Shown: positions 55,123 to 63,932 of the stretch, piece after piece | How the letters are laid out: each line of letters opens with the position of its first letter | Position numbering within the stretch: the stretch's first letter is position 1 | NCBI RefSeq assembly: GCF_001612945.1 | Contig: NZ_BDBK01000016.1 | Location: 434,001 to 498,000, forward strand | Length of the DNA stretch: 64,000 nt | From: Nocardia inohanensis NBRC 100128 | GTDB lineage: Bacteria; Actinomycetota; Actinomycetes; Mycobacteriales; Mycobacteriaceae | Direction of reading: 5' to 3' | Position numbers and translations under genes: made by a program | The notes under the pieces: model-generated | Database searches by the model: none | Told to the model about the DNA's origin: nothing | The model's input: only the letters and a program-made list of their open reading frames with translations

Positions 55123-56613
55123 TCAGTTGTTCTGCGGGAAGCCGAGATTCAGGCCGCCGTGGCTGGGGTCGAGCCAGCGGGTGGTGACGGCCTTGGTGCG
55201 GGTGAAGAAGTGCACGCCGTCCATGCCGTGCGCGTGTGAATCGCCGAACAGCGAGTTCTTCCAGCCGCCGAAACTGTAGTAGGCCATGGGTACCGGGATC
55301 GGCACATTGATGCCGACCATGCCGACCTCGACCTCGTTGTGGAAGCGCCGGGCCGCGCCGCCGTCATTGGTGAACAGCGCGGTGCCGTTGCCGTACTGGT
55401 TGGAGTTGATGAGTGCGAGGGCGTCGTCGTAGGTCTCCACGCGCACCACCGAGAGCACCGGGCCGAAGATCTCGTCGGTGTAGACGGTCATATCGGTGGT
55501 GACGTGATCGAGAATGGTGGGGCCGAGCCAGAATCCGTCCGCCGCCCCGTCGGCGTCCACGGTGCGCCCGTCGAGCACCACGCTCGCGCCCGCCGCCTCG
55601 CCCGCGTCGATGTAGGACGCCACCTTGTCGCGATGCTGCTTGGTGACCAGGGGTCCCATATCGGTGCCCTTGGTGCCGTCGCCGGTGCGAATGGTCTTGG
55701 CGCGCTCGGCGATTCGCGCCACCAGGTCGTCGGCGACGGTGCCGACCGCGACCAGCGCGCTGATCGCCATGCAGCGTTCGCCCGCCGAGCCGAAGCCCGC
55801 GTTCACCGCCGCGTCGGCGGCCAGATCCAGGTCGGCGTCCGGGAGCACCACCATATGGTTCTTGGCCCCGCCGAGGGCCTGCACGCGCTTGCCGTGCTTG
55901 GTGCCGTTCTCGTACACGTACTTGGCGATCGGCGTGGACCCGACGAACGAGACCGACTTGATGGCCGGGTTCTCCAGCAGTTCGTCGACCGCGACCTTGT
56001 CGCCCTGCACCACATTGAAGACGCCGTCCGGCAGTCCGGCCTCGGCCCACAGTTCGGCGATCCACAGCGACGCCGACGGGTCCTTCTCACTCGGCTTGAG
56101 CACCACCGTGTTTCCCGAGGCGATGGCCACCGGGAAGAACCACATGGGCACCATGGCCGGGAAATTGAACGGCGAGATGATCGCGACCGGTCCCAATGGC
56201 TGTCGCACCGAGAAGATGTCCACCTTGGTGGAGGCGTTCTCGGTGTACCCGCCCTTGAGCAGATGCGGTATGCCGCACGCGAATTCGACGACCTCCAGCC
56301 CGCGCGTCACCTCGCCGAGGGCATCGGCGAGCACCTTGCCGTGCTCGGCGGTGATGATCGCGGCCAGCTCCTGTTTGCGCTCGTTGAGCAGCTCGCGGAA
56401 CTTGAACAGCACCTGGGTGCGCTTGGCGAGCGAGGCGTCCCGCCAGGCCGGGAAGGCCGCGGCGGCCGCCTCGACGACCGTTCGCACGTCGGCCACGTTC
56501 GCGAGCGCGACCTGACCGGTCACCTCACCCGTGGCCGGATTGGTGACGGGCGCGGTGGCCGCGCTGGAACCGGCGAAGGACTTGCCGTCGAGCCAGTGTG
56601 CAATTGTCCGCAT
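55123..56613 (-). CDS. mmsA: Methylmalonate/malonate-semialdehyde dehydrogenase (CoA-acylating)
   Basis: 496 residues. MmsA signatures: VRQPLGPVAIISPFNFPAMVPMWFFP, QALGGAKNHMVVLPDADLD without the usual Glu, FGSAGERCMAIS with the catalytic Cys, and KNSLFGDSHAHGMDGVHFFTRTK. Converts malonate semialdehyde to acetyl-CoA (or methylmalonate semialdehyde to propionyl-CoA). ATG 56613 with GAGGAC ribosome site. First gene of the operon divergent from the PucR regulator. Confidence 0.92.
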   Translation of the reverse strand: MRTIAHWLDGKSFAGSSAATAPVTNPATGEVTGQVALANVADVRTVVEAAAAAFPAWRDASLAKRTQVLFKFRELLNERKQELAAIITAEHGKVLADALGEVTRGLEVVEFACGIPHLLKGGYTENASTKVDIFSVRQPLGPVAIISPFNFPAMVPMWFFPVAIASGNTVVLKPSEKDPSASLWIAELWAEAGLPDGVFNVVQGDKVAVDELLENPAIKSVSFVGSTPIAKYVYENGTKHGKRVQALGGAKNHMVVLPDADLDLAADAAVNAGFGSAGERCMAISALVAVGTVADDLVARIAERAKTIRTGDGTKGTDMGPLVTKQHRDKVASYIDAGEAAGASVVLDGRTVDADGAADGFWLGPTILDHVTTDMTVYTDEIFGPVLSVVRVETYDDALALINSNQYGNGTALFTNDGGAARRFHNEVEVGMVGINVPIPVPMAYYSFGGWKNSLFGDSHAHGMDGVHFFTRTKAVTTRWLDPSHGGLNLGFPQNN

Positions 56614-56960
56614 TTGTCCTCGATTCGATGGATGGGTGGGTGCCGCGGATTCATTTGTCCAGCACCGGATTCGTAGCCGAGCCGCCCGGTGGTTCCACGC
56701 ATACGCCGAGTGGGTCCGCCCCTTCGCCGGCACGAAGGGGACGGACCCTGGAGGGCGTGGTGCGGAACCCGTCCGGCGGCATCGGATCACGGCGCCGGGA
56801 CCGATCGCGGCAACGAGGGCGGCGGTCGGGACCGGGGTGGCCGGTGCTATCGGGGTCGCGGGCGGGACTGCGGTGGCCCGGCTACTACTCTGCACCCTTC
56901 AAGTCTGTTCGCATCCCGACGATCTGTACGCGATTCCGGATTTCGTATTACGATTCGTCG
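56614..56960. other. Divergent intergenic region with central hairpin
   Basis: 347 bp between mmsA and the PucR gene. It holds the regulator's -10 box (TACGAT, 56949-56954) and a strong stem-loop at 56712-56748 (GGGTCCG-CCCCTTCG paired with its complement, one bulge). A hairpin in the middle of a divergent promoter region is unexpected and may be a remnant terminator or leader structure. No gene supported. Confidence 0.5.
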
Positions 56961-58559
56961 GTGATCCTGTCCGTCGCCGAAATCCTGGCGATGCCCGTGG
57001 TGCGCGCCGGGCAGCCGGAAGTCGTCGGCGGCGGATCCTTGGATCGGCCGGTGCGGTGGGTGCACGTGAGCGAGCTGGCGGACGTCGCGAAACTGCTGGT
57101 CGGTAGGGAATTGATCCTCACCACCGGGCAGGCGTTGTCCTTCGAGTCCGACGCGACCGTCGAGTATCTGGAATCGCTGGCCGTCGCCGGGGTCTCCGGG
57201 CTGGTCGTCGAATTGGGCACCTATGTCCGGGAACTGCCGCCCGTGGTGGGCCAGACCGCCGACCGGCTCGGGTTGCCGGTGATCGCGCTGCATCGCGTGG
57301 TGCGGTTCGTCGAGGTGACCGAGGCCGTGCACCGGGTCATCGTGGCCGACCAGTACGCCGAGCTCGAGTTCGCGCGGACCGTGCACGAAACCTTCACCGC
57401 GCTCAGTGTGCGCCGCGCCTCGCTCGCCGAAATCGTGAAGACCGCCGCGGGCATGCTCGACGCCTCGGTGGTGCTGGAGGACCTCACCCACCGCGTACTG
57501 GCCTCCACCGCCCGGCACACCGCCACCTCCACCCTGCTCGAACACTGGGAGCACACCTCCCGCCTGCTCGCCGATCACGACGCGAATGTCGTTCCGGTGG
57601 GCCCGCATACGCAACGCTGGGGCCGGCTCATCCTGCGCTCCAGCCGCGTCCCGAACGCGCGCGCCCGCATGGTGCTCGAACGCGCCGCCCAAACCCTGAC
57701 CCTGCACCGCATGATCGAACGCGACCGCTTCGGCCTGCACCGCCAAGCCCAGACCGGCCTCATCGACGACATGATCACCGGCCGCCTCACCGACGAACGC
57801 GACGCGGTCGCCCTCGCCGCCACCCTCGGCCTGGCCCGCCGCTCCCGCTACATCCCATTGGCGATCGATGTGCGCGCCCCCATCGAATCCGATCCGGTTG
57901 CCCACCAACGCCGTACCGCCGCCATCCTCGACGCCGCCATGCACGGTGTGAACCTGGCCCGCGTCACCGCGCTGGCCGCCCCCGATCATGGCAACCGCGT
58001 CAACCTCATCCTCGCCGTCTCTCGCACCGGTGAGGTGGACGAGACCCTGGCCGTCGTCTGCACCGCCATGCTCGGTGAAATCCGCCGCGTCGCCGGCGTG
58101 GACCGCGCCGTCATCGGTGTCGGCGCGGACTCGGACTCGCTGCTGGACACCGCCCGTGAGCTCGCCCAAGCCGCCCACGTCGCGGAAGTCGCTCTCGCGC
58201 TGGGCACTTCCTACCCCCGCCCCTTCTACCGCAGCGGCGACGTCCGCCTGCGCGGGCTGCTCGCCCTGATCCGCGACGAGCCCGGCGTCCAGCGCTTCGC
58301 GGAAACCGAACTGAGCGCCCTGCTCCGCCACGACATCCGCCAGGCCGCCGACCTGACCCGCACCCTGCGCCAATTCCTGGACCTGGCGGGCAACAAAACC
58401 GAACTCGCCAAACGGTTGAACATCAGCCGCCCCACGCTCTACGACCGCCTCGCCCGCATCGAACGCATCCTCGATGTGGACCTCGACGACGGCGAAACCC
58501 GCACCTCCCTGCACACCGCCCTGCTCATCCGCGACCTCACCGTCCCCGCCGACCTCTGA
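56961..58559 (+). CDS. PucR-family transcriptional regulator
   Basis: 532 residues: N-terminal PucR domain (VAEILAMPVVRAGQPEVVGGGSLDRPVRWVHVSE; VGRELILTTGQAL), a central GGDEF-like region and a C-terminal helix-turn-helix (LRQFLDLAGNKTELAKRLNISRPTLYDRLARIERIL). GTG 56961 follows TACGAT by six bases (leaderless). Divergent from mmsA and the aminotransferase/dehydrogenase genes, so it is the likely regulator of that operon, probably sensing an amine or amino acid. Confidence 0.9.
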   Translation: MILSVAEILAMPVVRAGQPEVVGGGSLDRPVRWVHVSELADVAKLLVGRELILTTGQALSFESDATVEYLESLAVAGVSGLVVELGTYVRELPPVVGQTADRLGLPVIALHRVVRFVEVTEAVHRVIVADQYAELEFARTVHETFTALSVRRASLAEIVKTAAGMLDASVVLEDLTHRVLASTARHTATSTLLEHWEHTSRLLADHDANVVPVGPHTQRWGRLILRSSRVPNARARMVLERAAQTLTLHRMIERDRFGLHRQAQTGLIDDMITGRLTDERDAVALAATLGLARRSRYIPLAIDVRAPIESDPVAHQRRTAAILDAAMHGVNLARVTALAAPDHGNRVNLILAVSRTGEVDETLAVVCTAMLGEIRRVAGVDRAVIGVGADSDSLLDTARELAQAAHVAEVALALGTSYPRPFYRSGDVRLRGLLALIRDEPGVQRFAETELSALLRHDIRQAADLTRTLRQFLDLAGNKTELAKRLNISRPTLYDRLARIERILDVDLDDGETRTSLHTALLIRDLTVPADL

Positions 58560-58562
58560 CCC

Positions 58563-58606
58563 GGTGAGCGCATGGTGAGTGCGCGGTGAGCGCACCGGGC
58601 CAGAGT
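58563..58606 (+). promoter_or_regulatory. SARP-type heptamer array before the dehydrogenase gene
   Basis: GGTGAGC (58563-58569), GGTGAGT (58574-58580) and GGTGAGC (58585-58591) at exact 11-bp period, then nine bases to a -10 candidate CAGAGT (58601-58606). Heptamers with four-base spacers next to the -10 box are the binding layout of SARP activators. Confidence 0.7.
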
Positions 58607-58647
58607 GGTTCTCGTTCGCAAGATCCCACTCGGCAAAGGCATTCATC

Positions 58648-59421
58648 ATGGCGCTCACCGGCAAGAACGCACTCGTCACCGGCTCCTCCCGCGGCATCGG
58701 CCGGGCCATCGCGCAACGGCTGGCCGCCGACGGCGCGACCGTGGCCGTGCATTACGGCAGCAATGCGGAGGCCGCGGACCGGACCGTCGCGGAGATCCGC
58801 GCCCGGGGCGGCCGGGCTTTCGCGGTCGGCGCCGAACTCGGCACCGCCGCCGGAATCGACGCTCTCTTCGAAGGTCTCGCGGCGGAGCTGCCGGACGGGC
58901 GGCTCGACATCCTGGTCAACAATGCGGGCGGCGGCGGCAACGGCGGTGCGATCGGCGATTTGCTGCCCGCCGACGTGGATCGCCTGTTCGCGGTGAACGT
59001 CTCCGCGCCGCTGTTCATCACCCAGCGCGCCATCCCGCTGCTGCGCGACGGCGGGCGCGTCGTCAATATCTCCTCCTGCGCGCCCCGGGTCGCCGCTCCT
59101 TCGCAGATCGCGTACGCCATGACCAAGGGTGCGATCGATGTCCTCACCAAAACCCTTGCGGTGGAGCTCGGTCCGCGCGCCATCACCGTCAATGCGGTAG
59201 CGCCCGGCACCACCGAGACCGAAGGCATGGCCGCTTTCCTCGACAGCAATCCGCAGATGCGTGCCGCCATGAGCGCCATGAGCGCGCTCGGGCGGGTGGG
59301 GCAGCCCGCCGACGTCGCGGATGTGGTCGCGTTCCTCGCGGCCGATGACGCGCGCTGGATCACCGCCAACGTGATCGATGTCAGCGGCGGCACCGCCATC
59401 AGCCCCGCGATCGGCGGGTGA
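58648..59421 (+). CDS. Short-chain dehydrogenase/reductase
   Basis: 257 residues, classical SDR: TGSSRGIG (11-18), NNAGGGG, catalytic Ser in NISSC and YAMTK (Tyr/Lys), VAPGTTETEG. NADPH preference is likely from the basic residue in TGSSRGIGRA. ATG 58648 with AAAGG upstream. The SARP gene begins 27 bp after the stop, and the promoter carries the heptamer array. Confidence 0.88.
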   Translation: MALTGKNALVTGSSRGIGRAIAQRLAADGATVAVHYGSNAEAADRTVAEIRARGGRAFAVGAELGTAAGIDALFEGLAAELPDGRLDILVNNAGGGGNGGAIGDLLPADVDRLFAVNVSAPLFITQRAIPLLRDGGRVVNISSCAPRVAAPSQIAYAMTKGAIDVLTKTLAVELGPRAITVNAVAPGTTETEGMAAFLDSNPQMRAAMSAMSALGRVGQPADVADVVAFLAADDARWITANVIDVSGGTAISPAIGG

Positions 59422-59448
59422 CCGGTCCGGCCCGGCATACTGGCCGAC

Positions 59449-62400
59449 GTGCGATTCGGGATCCTCGGGCCAATCCAGCTGGAGCGCGCCGACGGGACCC
59501 CGGTGCCGATCGGCGGCCCGCAGGTGCGCGCCCTGCTCGCCTTGCTGCTGCTGGATGCCGGGCGGATCGTCAGCCGGGATCGCTTGATCGACGGGCTCTG
59601 GGGTGCGGAGCCGCCCGCCGACGCGGGCCACGCGCTGCAATCGCAGGTATCGCGTCTGCGTCGTGCGCTCCGCGCCGCCCAGAACGGGAACGGCGTTGCG
59701 GCAGAGTCGAAGTCGGCCGTCGATGATCGTTCCGGGCCACCGGTGTCCGCCCCGGGTGAGCTGATCGAATCGACCGCCGCGGGATACCGGCTGCTGGTCG
59801 ACCCGGAATCGTTGGACGTGCACAAGTTCGCGGCGGCGGCGGAGTCGGGCCGCAAAGCGTTGCGGGACAGGGATCCCGGGGCGGCGGCCGTGCTGCTGGA
59901 CCAGGCGATCGGGTGGTGGCGCGGGGCGGCCCTGGCCGATGTGCTGGACGCACCGTTCGCGGGGGCGCAGGCGGATCGGCTCGACGCGGCCCGGCTCGCG
60001 GTCGAGGAGGATCGGGCCGAGGCGGCGCTGGCGCTGGGGGAGCAGCACGCCGTGGTCACCCGTTTGACGGAAATTGTTGCGGCGCACCCGCTTCGGGAGC
60101 GAGCACGGGCCCTGCTGATGCGCGGGCTGTACGCGGTGGGGCGGCAGGCCGAGGCATTGGAAACCTTCGAGCAGGGGCGGCGACTGCTTGCCGATGAGCT
60201 GGGAGCGGATCCGTCGGCGGAGTTGCTCGACGCGCACCTGGCGATCCTGCGCGCGGACGAGGTCGCGGGGCAGCCGGACCGGCGATTGCCGACACCGTTC
60301 ACCACGTTCGTCGGGCGGGAAGACGAGTTGGCGGGCTTGCTGCCGCTGCTCGCGCAATCGCGGCTGGTGACCCTGGCGGGCCCGGGCGGGACCGGGAAGA
60401 CGCGGCTGGCGCTGGAGGCGGCCGCGCGTTCGCGTGGCGCGGTGTGTTTCGTGGATCTTGCCCCGCTCGTCGACGGCACGCAGGTGGCGGCGGCGGTCGC
60501 GAGCGCACTCGGCGGCCGGGAGCCCGCCGCGCACAACGGATCCCGCGATACCGAAGCCCGCGTGCTGGCCATGCTCGGCGATCGGCCGATGCTGCTGGTC
60601 CTGGACAATTGCGAACAGGTGATCCTGGACGTGGCCCGCCTGACCCATCGGCTGCTCGTCGCCTGTCCCGGATTGCGGGTACTCGCGACCAGCCGGGAAG
60701 CCTTGCGCATCACCGGAGAAACCGTGTTCCCGGTCGGCCGCCTACCGCTCGCCGCACCCGAAGCGCCGCTGCCCGAACAACTCTCCGCCCCCGCGATCCG
60801 CCTCTTCAGTGACCGGGCGGCCGCCGTGCGGCCCGGATTCACGGTCGACGCCGGGAATATCACTGTCCTCCAGCGTATTTGCGAACGCCTCGACGGTCTC
60901 CCCCTCGCCATCGAACTCGCCGCGGCCCGCCTGCGCACCCTGAACCCCGACCAGATCGACCACCGTCTCGGCGACCGCTTCCGCCTGCTCGCGCGCGGCG
61001 ACCGCACCGCCGAACCCCGCCACCGCACCCTGGAAGCCGTCGTCGCCTGGAGCTGGGACCTCCTCGACCACGCCGAACAGCGACTGGCACAACGCTTCAC
61101 CGTCTTCGCGGGCGGCGCCACCGAGGACGACGTCCGCCAGGTCTGCGATATCCCCGACGCCGACGACCTGCTCGCCGAGCTGGCCGACAAATCCCTGGTG
61201 GAAGTAGCCGGCGGCCGCTACCGGATGCTCGAAACCATCCGCGAGTTCGCCCGCCACCGCGCCATCGAAGCCGGGGAATACGACGAGCTGGCCCGCGCCC
61301 ACGCCGAATACTTCACCGCCCTGGCCGAACGAGCCGACCCCGAACTCCGCGGCCGGAATCAACTCGACTGGCTGGCCCGCCTCGCCGCCCACCACGACAA
61401 CCTCCAGGCCGCCCTGCATTGGGCGACCCGCAACGACCCGGCCGTGGCAATCCGACTGATTGCCGCCCAAGCCTGGTACTGGTGGCTCAGCGGTCGTCCA
61501 GGCGACGCCGCCGAGCTCGCGAAACATATTGTCGCCCAATGGAAATGCGAGGAATCGGGCAGCGCGGCACAGCTCGTTCGCCCCGGAGACCCGCCGCTTG
61601 CGGACCGGAGCGGCCCGAACCGGAACGTGGTCGAGGATTACGCGCTGTGCGTGGCGGTGGCCGGTCGCGGGCGTCCCGAGTTCGCGGCCGAGGAGGCGCG
61701 CGCCGGGGCGGCGGTGGCCGGGCTGGGCAGGCCGCTGGCAAGACCGCAATTGGTGTTCCTGCTGGCGTTGGCGGGCGGGCTGTTGCCGGGTGAGCCGGCG
61801 GCGCTGCGGGTGCTGTTCGAGGGGGACGCGTGGTCGCGGGCATTCGCACGGCTGGGGGAGGGATTGCGGCTGTTCATGACCGGCGAACCCGGCGATGCCG
61901 AGCCGGAACTCACTGCGGCACTCGGTGACTTCCGGCGCATCGGCGATCGCTGGGCGATCGCGACAACCCTGGACAAGCTCGCGGCGCTCGCGGAGCGGCG
62001 GGGTGATCGCGCGGCGGGGGCCACCCTCATCGACGAGGCGATCGAACTCGATACCGCGCTGGGCGCGCTGCCCGATATCGCGGATCTGCTCATCCGGCGC
62101 GGTGATATCCGCTCCGGCGGAGCGGAACCCGACCTCGAGGCCGCGCGAGCGGATTACCGGCGTGCCGCCGAGATATCACGCTCGCTCGGTTTGAAGGATC
62201 TGTGCGCCAACGCATTACGCGGGCTGGGTGATCTCGCGGTAGCGGCCGACACCGGCACCGCGCGAGCGCATTACGCGGAGGCCCTCGAGCTGGCATCGGA
62301 CGCGGCGATCGGTGCGGTCGAAGCGCGCAGCCGGGTGTTGCTCGGCCTCGGCCGTCTCGCCCTCTCGGAAGGCAATCCGGCAGCGGCGGTTTCGTGGTAC

Positions 62401-62517
62401 CGGTCGGCCCTGGGAGTGGCCCGGAGCAGCGGATTGCAGCCCGTCGCGGCGCAGGCCGAAGAGGGTCTGAACCGGGCGGAAGAGGCTGATGGTGCCCAGG
62501 CCCAACCTGATCGGTGA
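59449..62517 (+). CDS. Large AfsR-type SARP regulator (BTAD-NB-ARC-TPR)
   Basis: 1022 residues. N-terminal winged helix (MRFGILGPIQLERADGTPVPIGGPQVRALLALLLLDAGRIVSRDRLIDGLWG, about 1-100) and BTAD (about 105-265), NB-ARC ATPase with P-loop GPGGTGKT (311-318) and LLVLDNCEQV, then a helical TPR-like C terminus (about 620-1015). Pathway-specific activators of this type bind tandem heptamers. Here identical arrays precede both flanking enzyme genes. GTG start follows CATACT by seven bases. The last bases of the gene form the first heptamer of the downstream array. Confidence 0.9.
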   Translation: MRFGILGPIQLERADGTPVPIGGPQVRALLALLLLDAGRIVSRDRLIDGLWGAEPPADAGHALQSQVSRLRRALRAAQNGNGVAAESKSAVDDRSGPPVSAPGELIESTAAGYRLLVDPESLDVHKFAAAAESGRKALRDRDPGAAAVLLDQAIGWWRGAALADVLDAPFAGAQADRLDAARLAVEEDRAEAALALGEQHAVVTRLTEIVAAHPLRERARALLMRGLYAVGRQAEALETFEQGRRLLADELGADPSAELLDAHLAILRADEVAGQPDRRLPTPFTTFVGREDELAGLLPLLAQSRLVTLAGPGGTGKTRLALEAAARSRGAVCFVDLAPLVDGTQVAAAVASALGGREPAAHNGSRDTEARVLAMLGDRPMLLVLDNCEQVILDVARLTHRLLVACPGLRVLATSREALRITGETVFPVGRLPLAAPEAPLPEQLSAPAIRLFSDRAAAVRPGFTVDAGNITVLQRICERLDGLPLAIELAAARLRTLNPDQIDHRLGDRFRLLARGDRTAEPRHRTLEAVVAWSWDLLDHAEQRLAQRFTVFAGGATEDDVRQVCDIPDADDLLAELADKSLVEVAGGRYRMLETIREFARHRAIEAGEYDELARAHAEYFTALAERADPELRGRNQLDWLARLAAHHDNLQAALHWATRNDPAVAIRLIAAQAWYWWLSGRPGDAAELAKHIVAQWKCEESGSAAQLVRPGDPPLADRSGPNRNVVEDYALCVAVAGRGRPEFAAEEARAGAAVAGLGRPLARPQLVFLLALAGGLLPGEPAALRVLFEGDAWSRAFARLGEGLRLFMTGEPGDAEPELTAALGDFRRIGDRWAIATTLDKLAALAERRGDRAAGATLIDEAIELDTALGALPDIADLLIRRGDIRSGGAEPDLEAARADYRRAAEISRSLGLKDLCANALRGLGDLAVAADTGTARAHYAEALELASDAAIGAVEARSRVLLGLGRLALSEGNPAAAVSWYRSALGVARSSGLQPVAAQAEEGLNRAEEADGAQAQPDR

Positions 62518-62566
62518 GCGGCGGTGAGCTGGCGGTGAGGGCTTGGTGAGCCCCTCCGCCGATGCT
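62513..62566 (+). promoter_or_regulatory. SARP-type heptamer array before the monooxygenase gene
   Basis: GGTGAGC (62513), GGTGAGC (62523), GGTGAGG (62534) and GGTGAGC (62545) at periods 10, 11 and 11, then nine bases to GATGCT (62561-62566), then six bases to the ATG. Same heptamer, same distance to the -10 box as the array at 58563. Confidence 0.75.
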
Positions 62567-62572
62567 CTTCCC

Positions 62573-63805
62573 ATGACTTCGGCACAGCAGTTCACCAACA
62601 AGACCGTCCTGATCTCCGGCGCGAGCGTGGCCGGTCCGGCCCTCGCCTATTGGCTGCACCGGTACGGCTTCTCCGTCACCGTCGTGGAGCAGGCCCCGGC
62701 GCTGCGCGAAGGCGGCTACAAGGTCGATATTCGCGGCGTGGCAATGGAAGTCGTCGAGCGCATGGGTCTGCTGCCGCGGATCCGGGAAGCCTCCACCGCT
62801 ATGCGCGGCGGCGCGTGGGTCGACGAATCGGGCAAGGCGCTCGCCACCCTCGGCCCGGACCTGATCGGCTTGCGTTCCCCCGGCGACGACGAGGTATTGC
62901 GCGGTGATCTGGCGCGAATCCTGTTCGACGCCACCAAATCCGGGGTGGAGTACCGGTTCGGTGATTCGATCACCGAGGCCCGCCGGCACCCGGACGGCGT
63001 CGAGGTGCACTTCCAGCATGCCGCGCCGCGCATCTTCGACCTGGTGATCGGAGCCGACGGCATGCATTCCACCGTGCGCCGCACCGTCTTCGGACCGGAG
63101 GAGCAGTTCGCCCGGCACACCGGCATGGCGGCCTGCGTGATCACCGTCCCGAACGATCTGGGCCTGGATCACTGGGAGCTCGTGCACCCCACCCCGGGCA
63201 AGGTGGTGCAGCTGTACAGCACCGAAAGCTCCGCCGCCAAAGCCCAGTTCATCTTCCCGGTCCCGGCGGAGCTGCCCGATCGCCGTGACCGCGCCGCCCA
63301 GCAGCGCCTGGTCGCGGCGGCCTTCGCCGGCGGCGGCTGGGAGACCGCGAACCTGTTGCGCGCCATGCCGCAGTCTCCGGACTTCTACTTCGACACCGTC
63401 AGCCAGATCCACCTCGACCACTGGTCCTCGGGCCGGGTCGCCCTGGTCGGCGATGCCGCGTACTGCCCGTCACCGCTCTCCGGCCAGGGCACCAGCATGG
63501 CGCTGGTCGGTGCGTATCTGCTCGCCGGTGAACTGCTCGCCGCCGCGGGCGATCACACCGTCGCCTTCCCGAATTACCAGGCCCGCCTGCGCGAGTACGT
63601 CGAGCTGAACCTCAGCCTCGGCTGGTCCAATGCCACCCGGATGGTGGCCACCGGCAACCGCGCCATCCGCATGCAGACCACCATGCTGAAGCTGCTGCGG
63701 TATCTGCCGTGGCGGGGCCTGGCGCTGCGTCCGATCATCAAGCCGCTGGCGCAGGCCGCCAATGCGATCGAACTGCCGGAGTACGAAGTCCCCGCCCGAT
63801 CTTGA
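62573..63805 (+). CDS. FAD-dependent aromatic/polyketide monooxygenase (PF01494 type)
   Basis: 410 residues: FAD motif ISGASVAGPALAYWLHRYG, DG motif VIGADGMHSTVRR, GD motif VALVGDAAYCPSPLSGQGTSMALVGA. Class A flavoprotein hydroxylase related to TetX and anthracycline-type oxygenases; substrate unknown. ATG 62573 is probably the transcription start (GATGCT six bases upstream). Its promoter carries four SARP heptamers. Confidence 0.88.
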   Translation: MTSAQQFTNKTVLISGASVAGPALAYWLHRYGFSVTVVEQAPALREGGYKVDIRGVAMEVVERMGLLPRIREASTAMRGGAWVDESGKALATLGPDLIGLRSPGDDEVLRGDLARILFDATKSGVEYRFGDSITEARRHPDGVEVHFQHAAPRIFDLVIGADGMHSTVRRTVFGPEEQFARHTGMAACVITVPNDLGLDHWELVHPTPGKVVQLYSTESSAAKAQFIFPVPAELPDRRDRAAQQRLVAAAFAGGGWETANLLRAMPQSPDFYFDTVSQIHLDHWSSGRVALVGDAAYCPSPLSGQGTSMALVGAYLLAGELLAAAGDHTVAFPNYQARLREYVELNLSLGWSNATRMVATGNRAIRMQTTMLKLLRYLPWRGLALRPIIKPLAQAANAIELPEYEVPARS

Positions 63806-63858
63806 CGAATTTCACACGGACCTTGTCCAAAGTCACTCCCGACCGGCGGGGTAGGGAA

Positions 63859-63873
63859 ACTACTCTATGTAGT
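63859..63873. promoter_or_regulatory. Inverted repeat ACTAC-N5-GTAGT
   Basis: Perfect 5-base arms in the promoter of the last gene, resembling the TACTAC/GTAGTA half-sites of BlaI-type repressors but with a spacer one base longer. Regulator unknown. Confidence 0.4.
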
Positions 63874-63932
63874 AATCAGTTCGGCGGCGAGCGATCGGCT
63901 CACCGCCGATTCCCGTCGAGAAGAGGCTGGCG

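Noticed and set aside
56847..61190. Long minus-strand frames opposite the PucR, SDR and SARP genes
   Set aside because: Antisense shadows of strongly supported genes; no recognisable domain.
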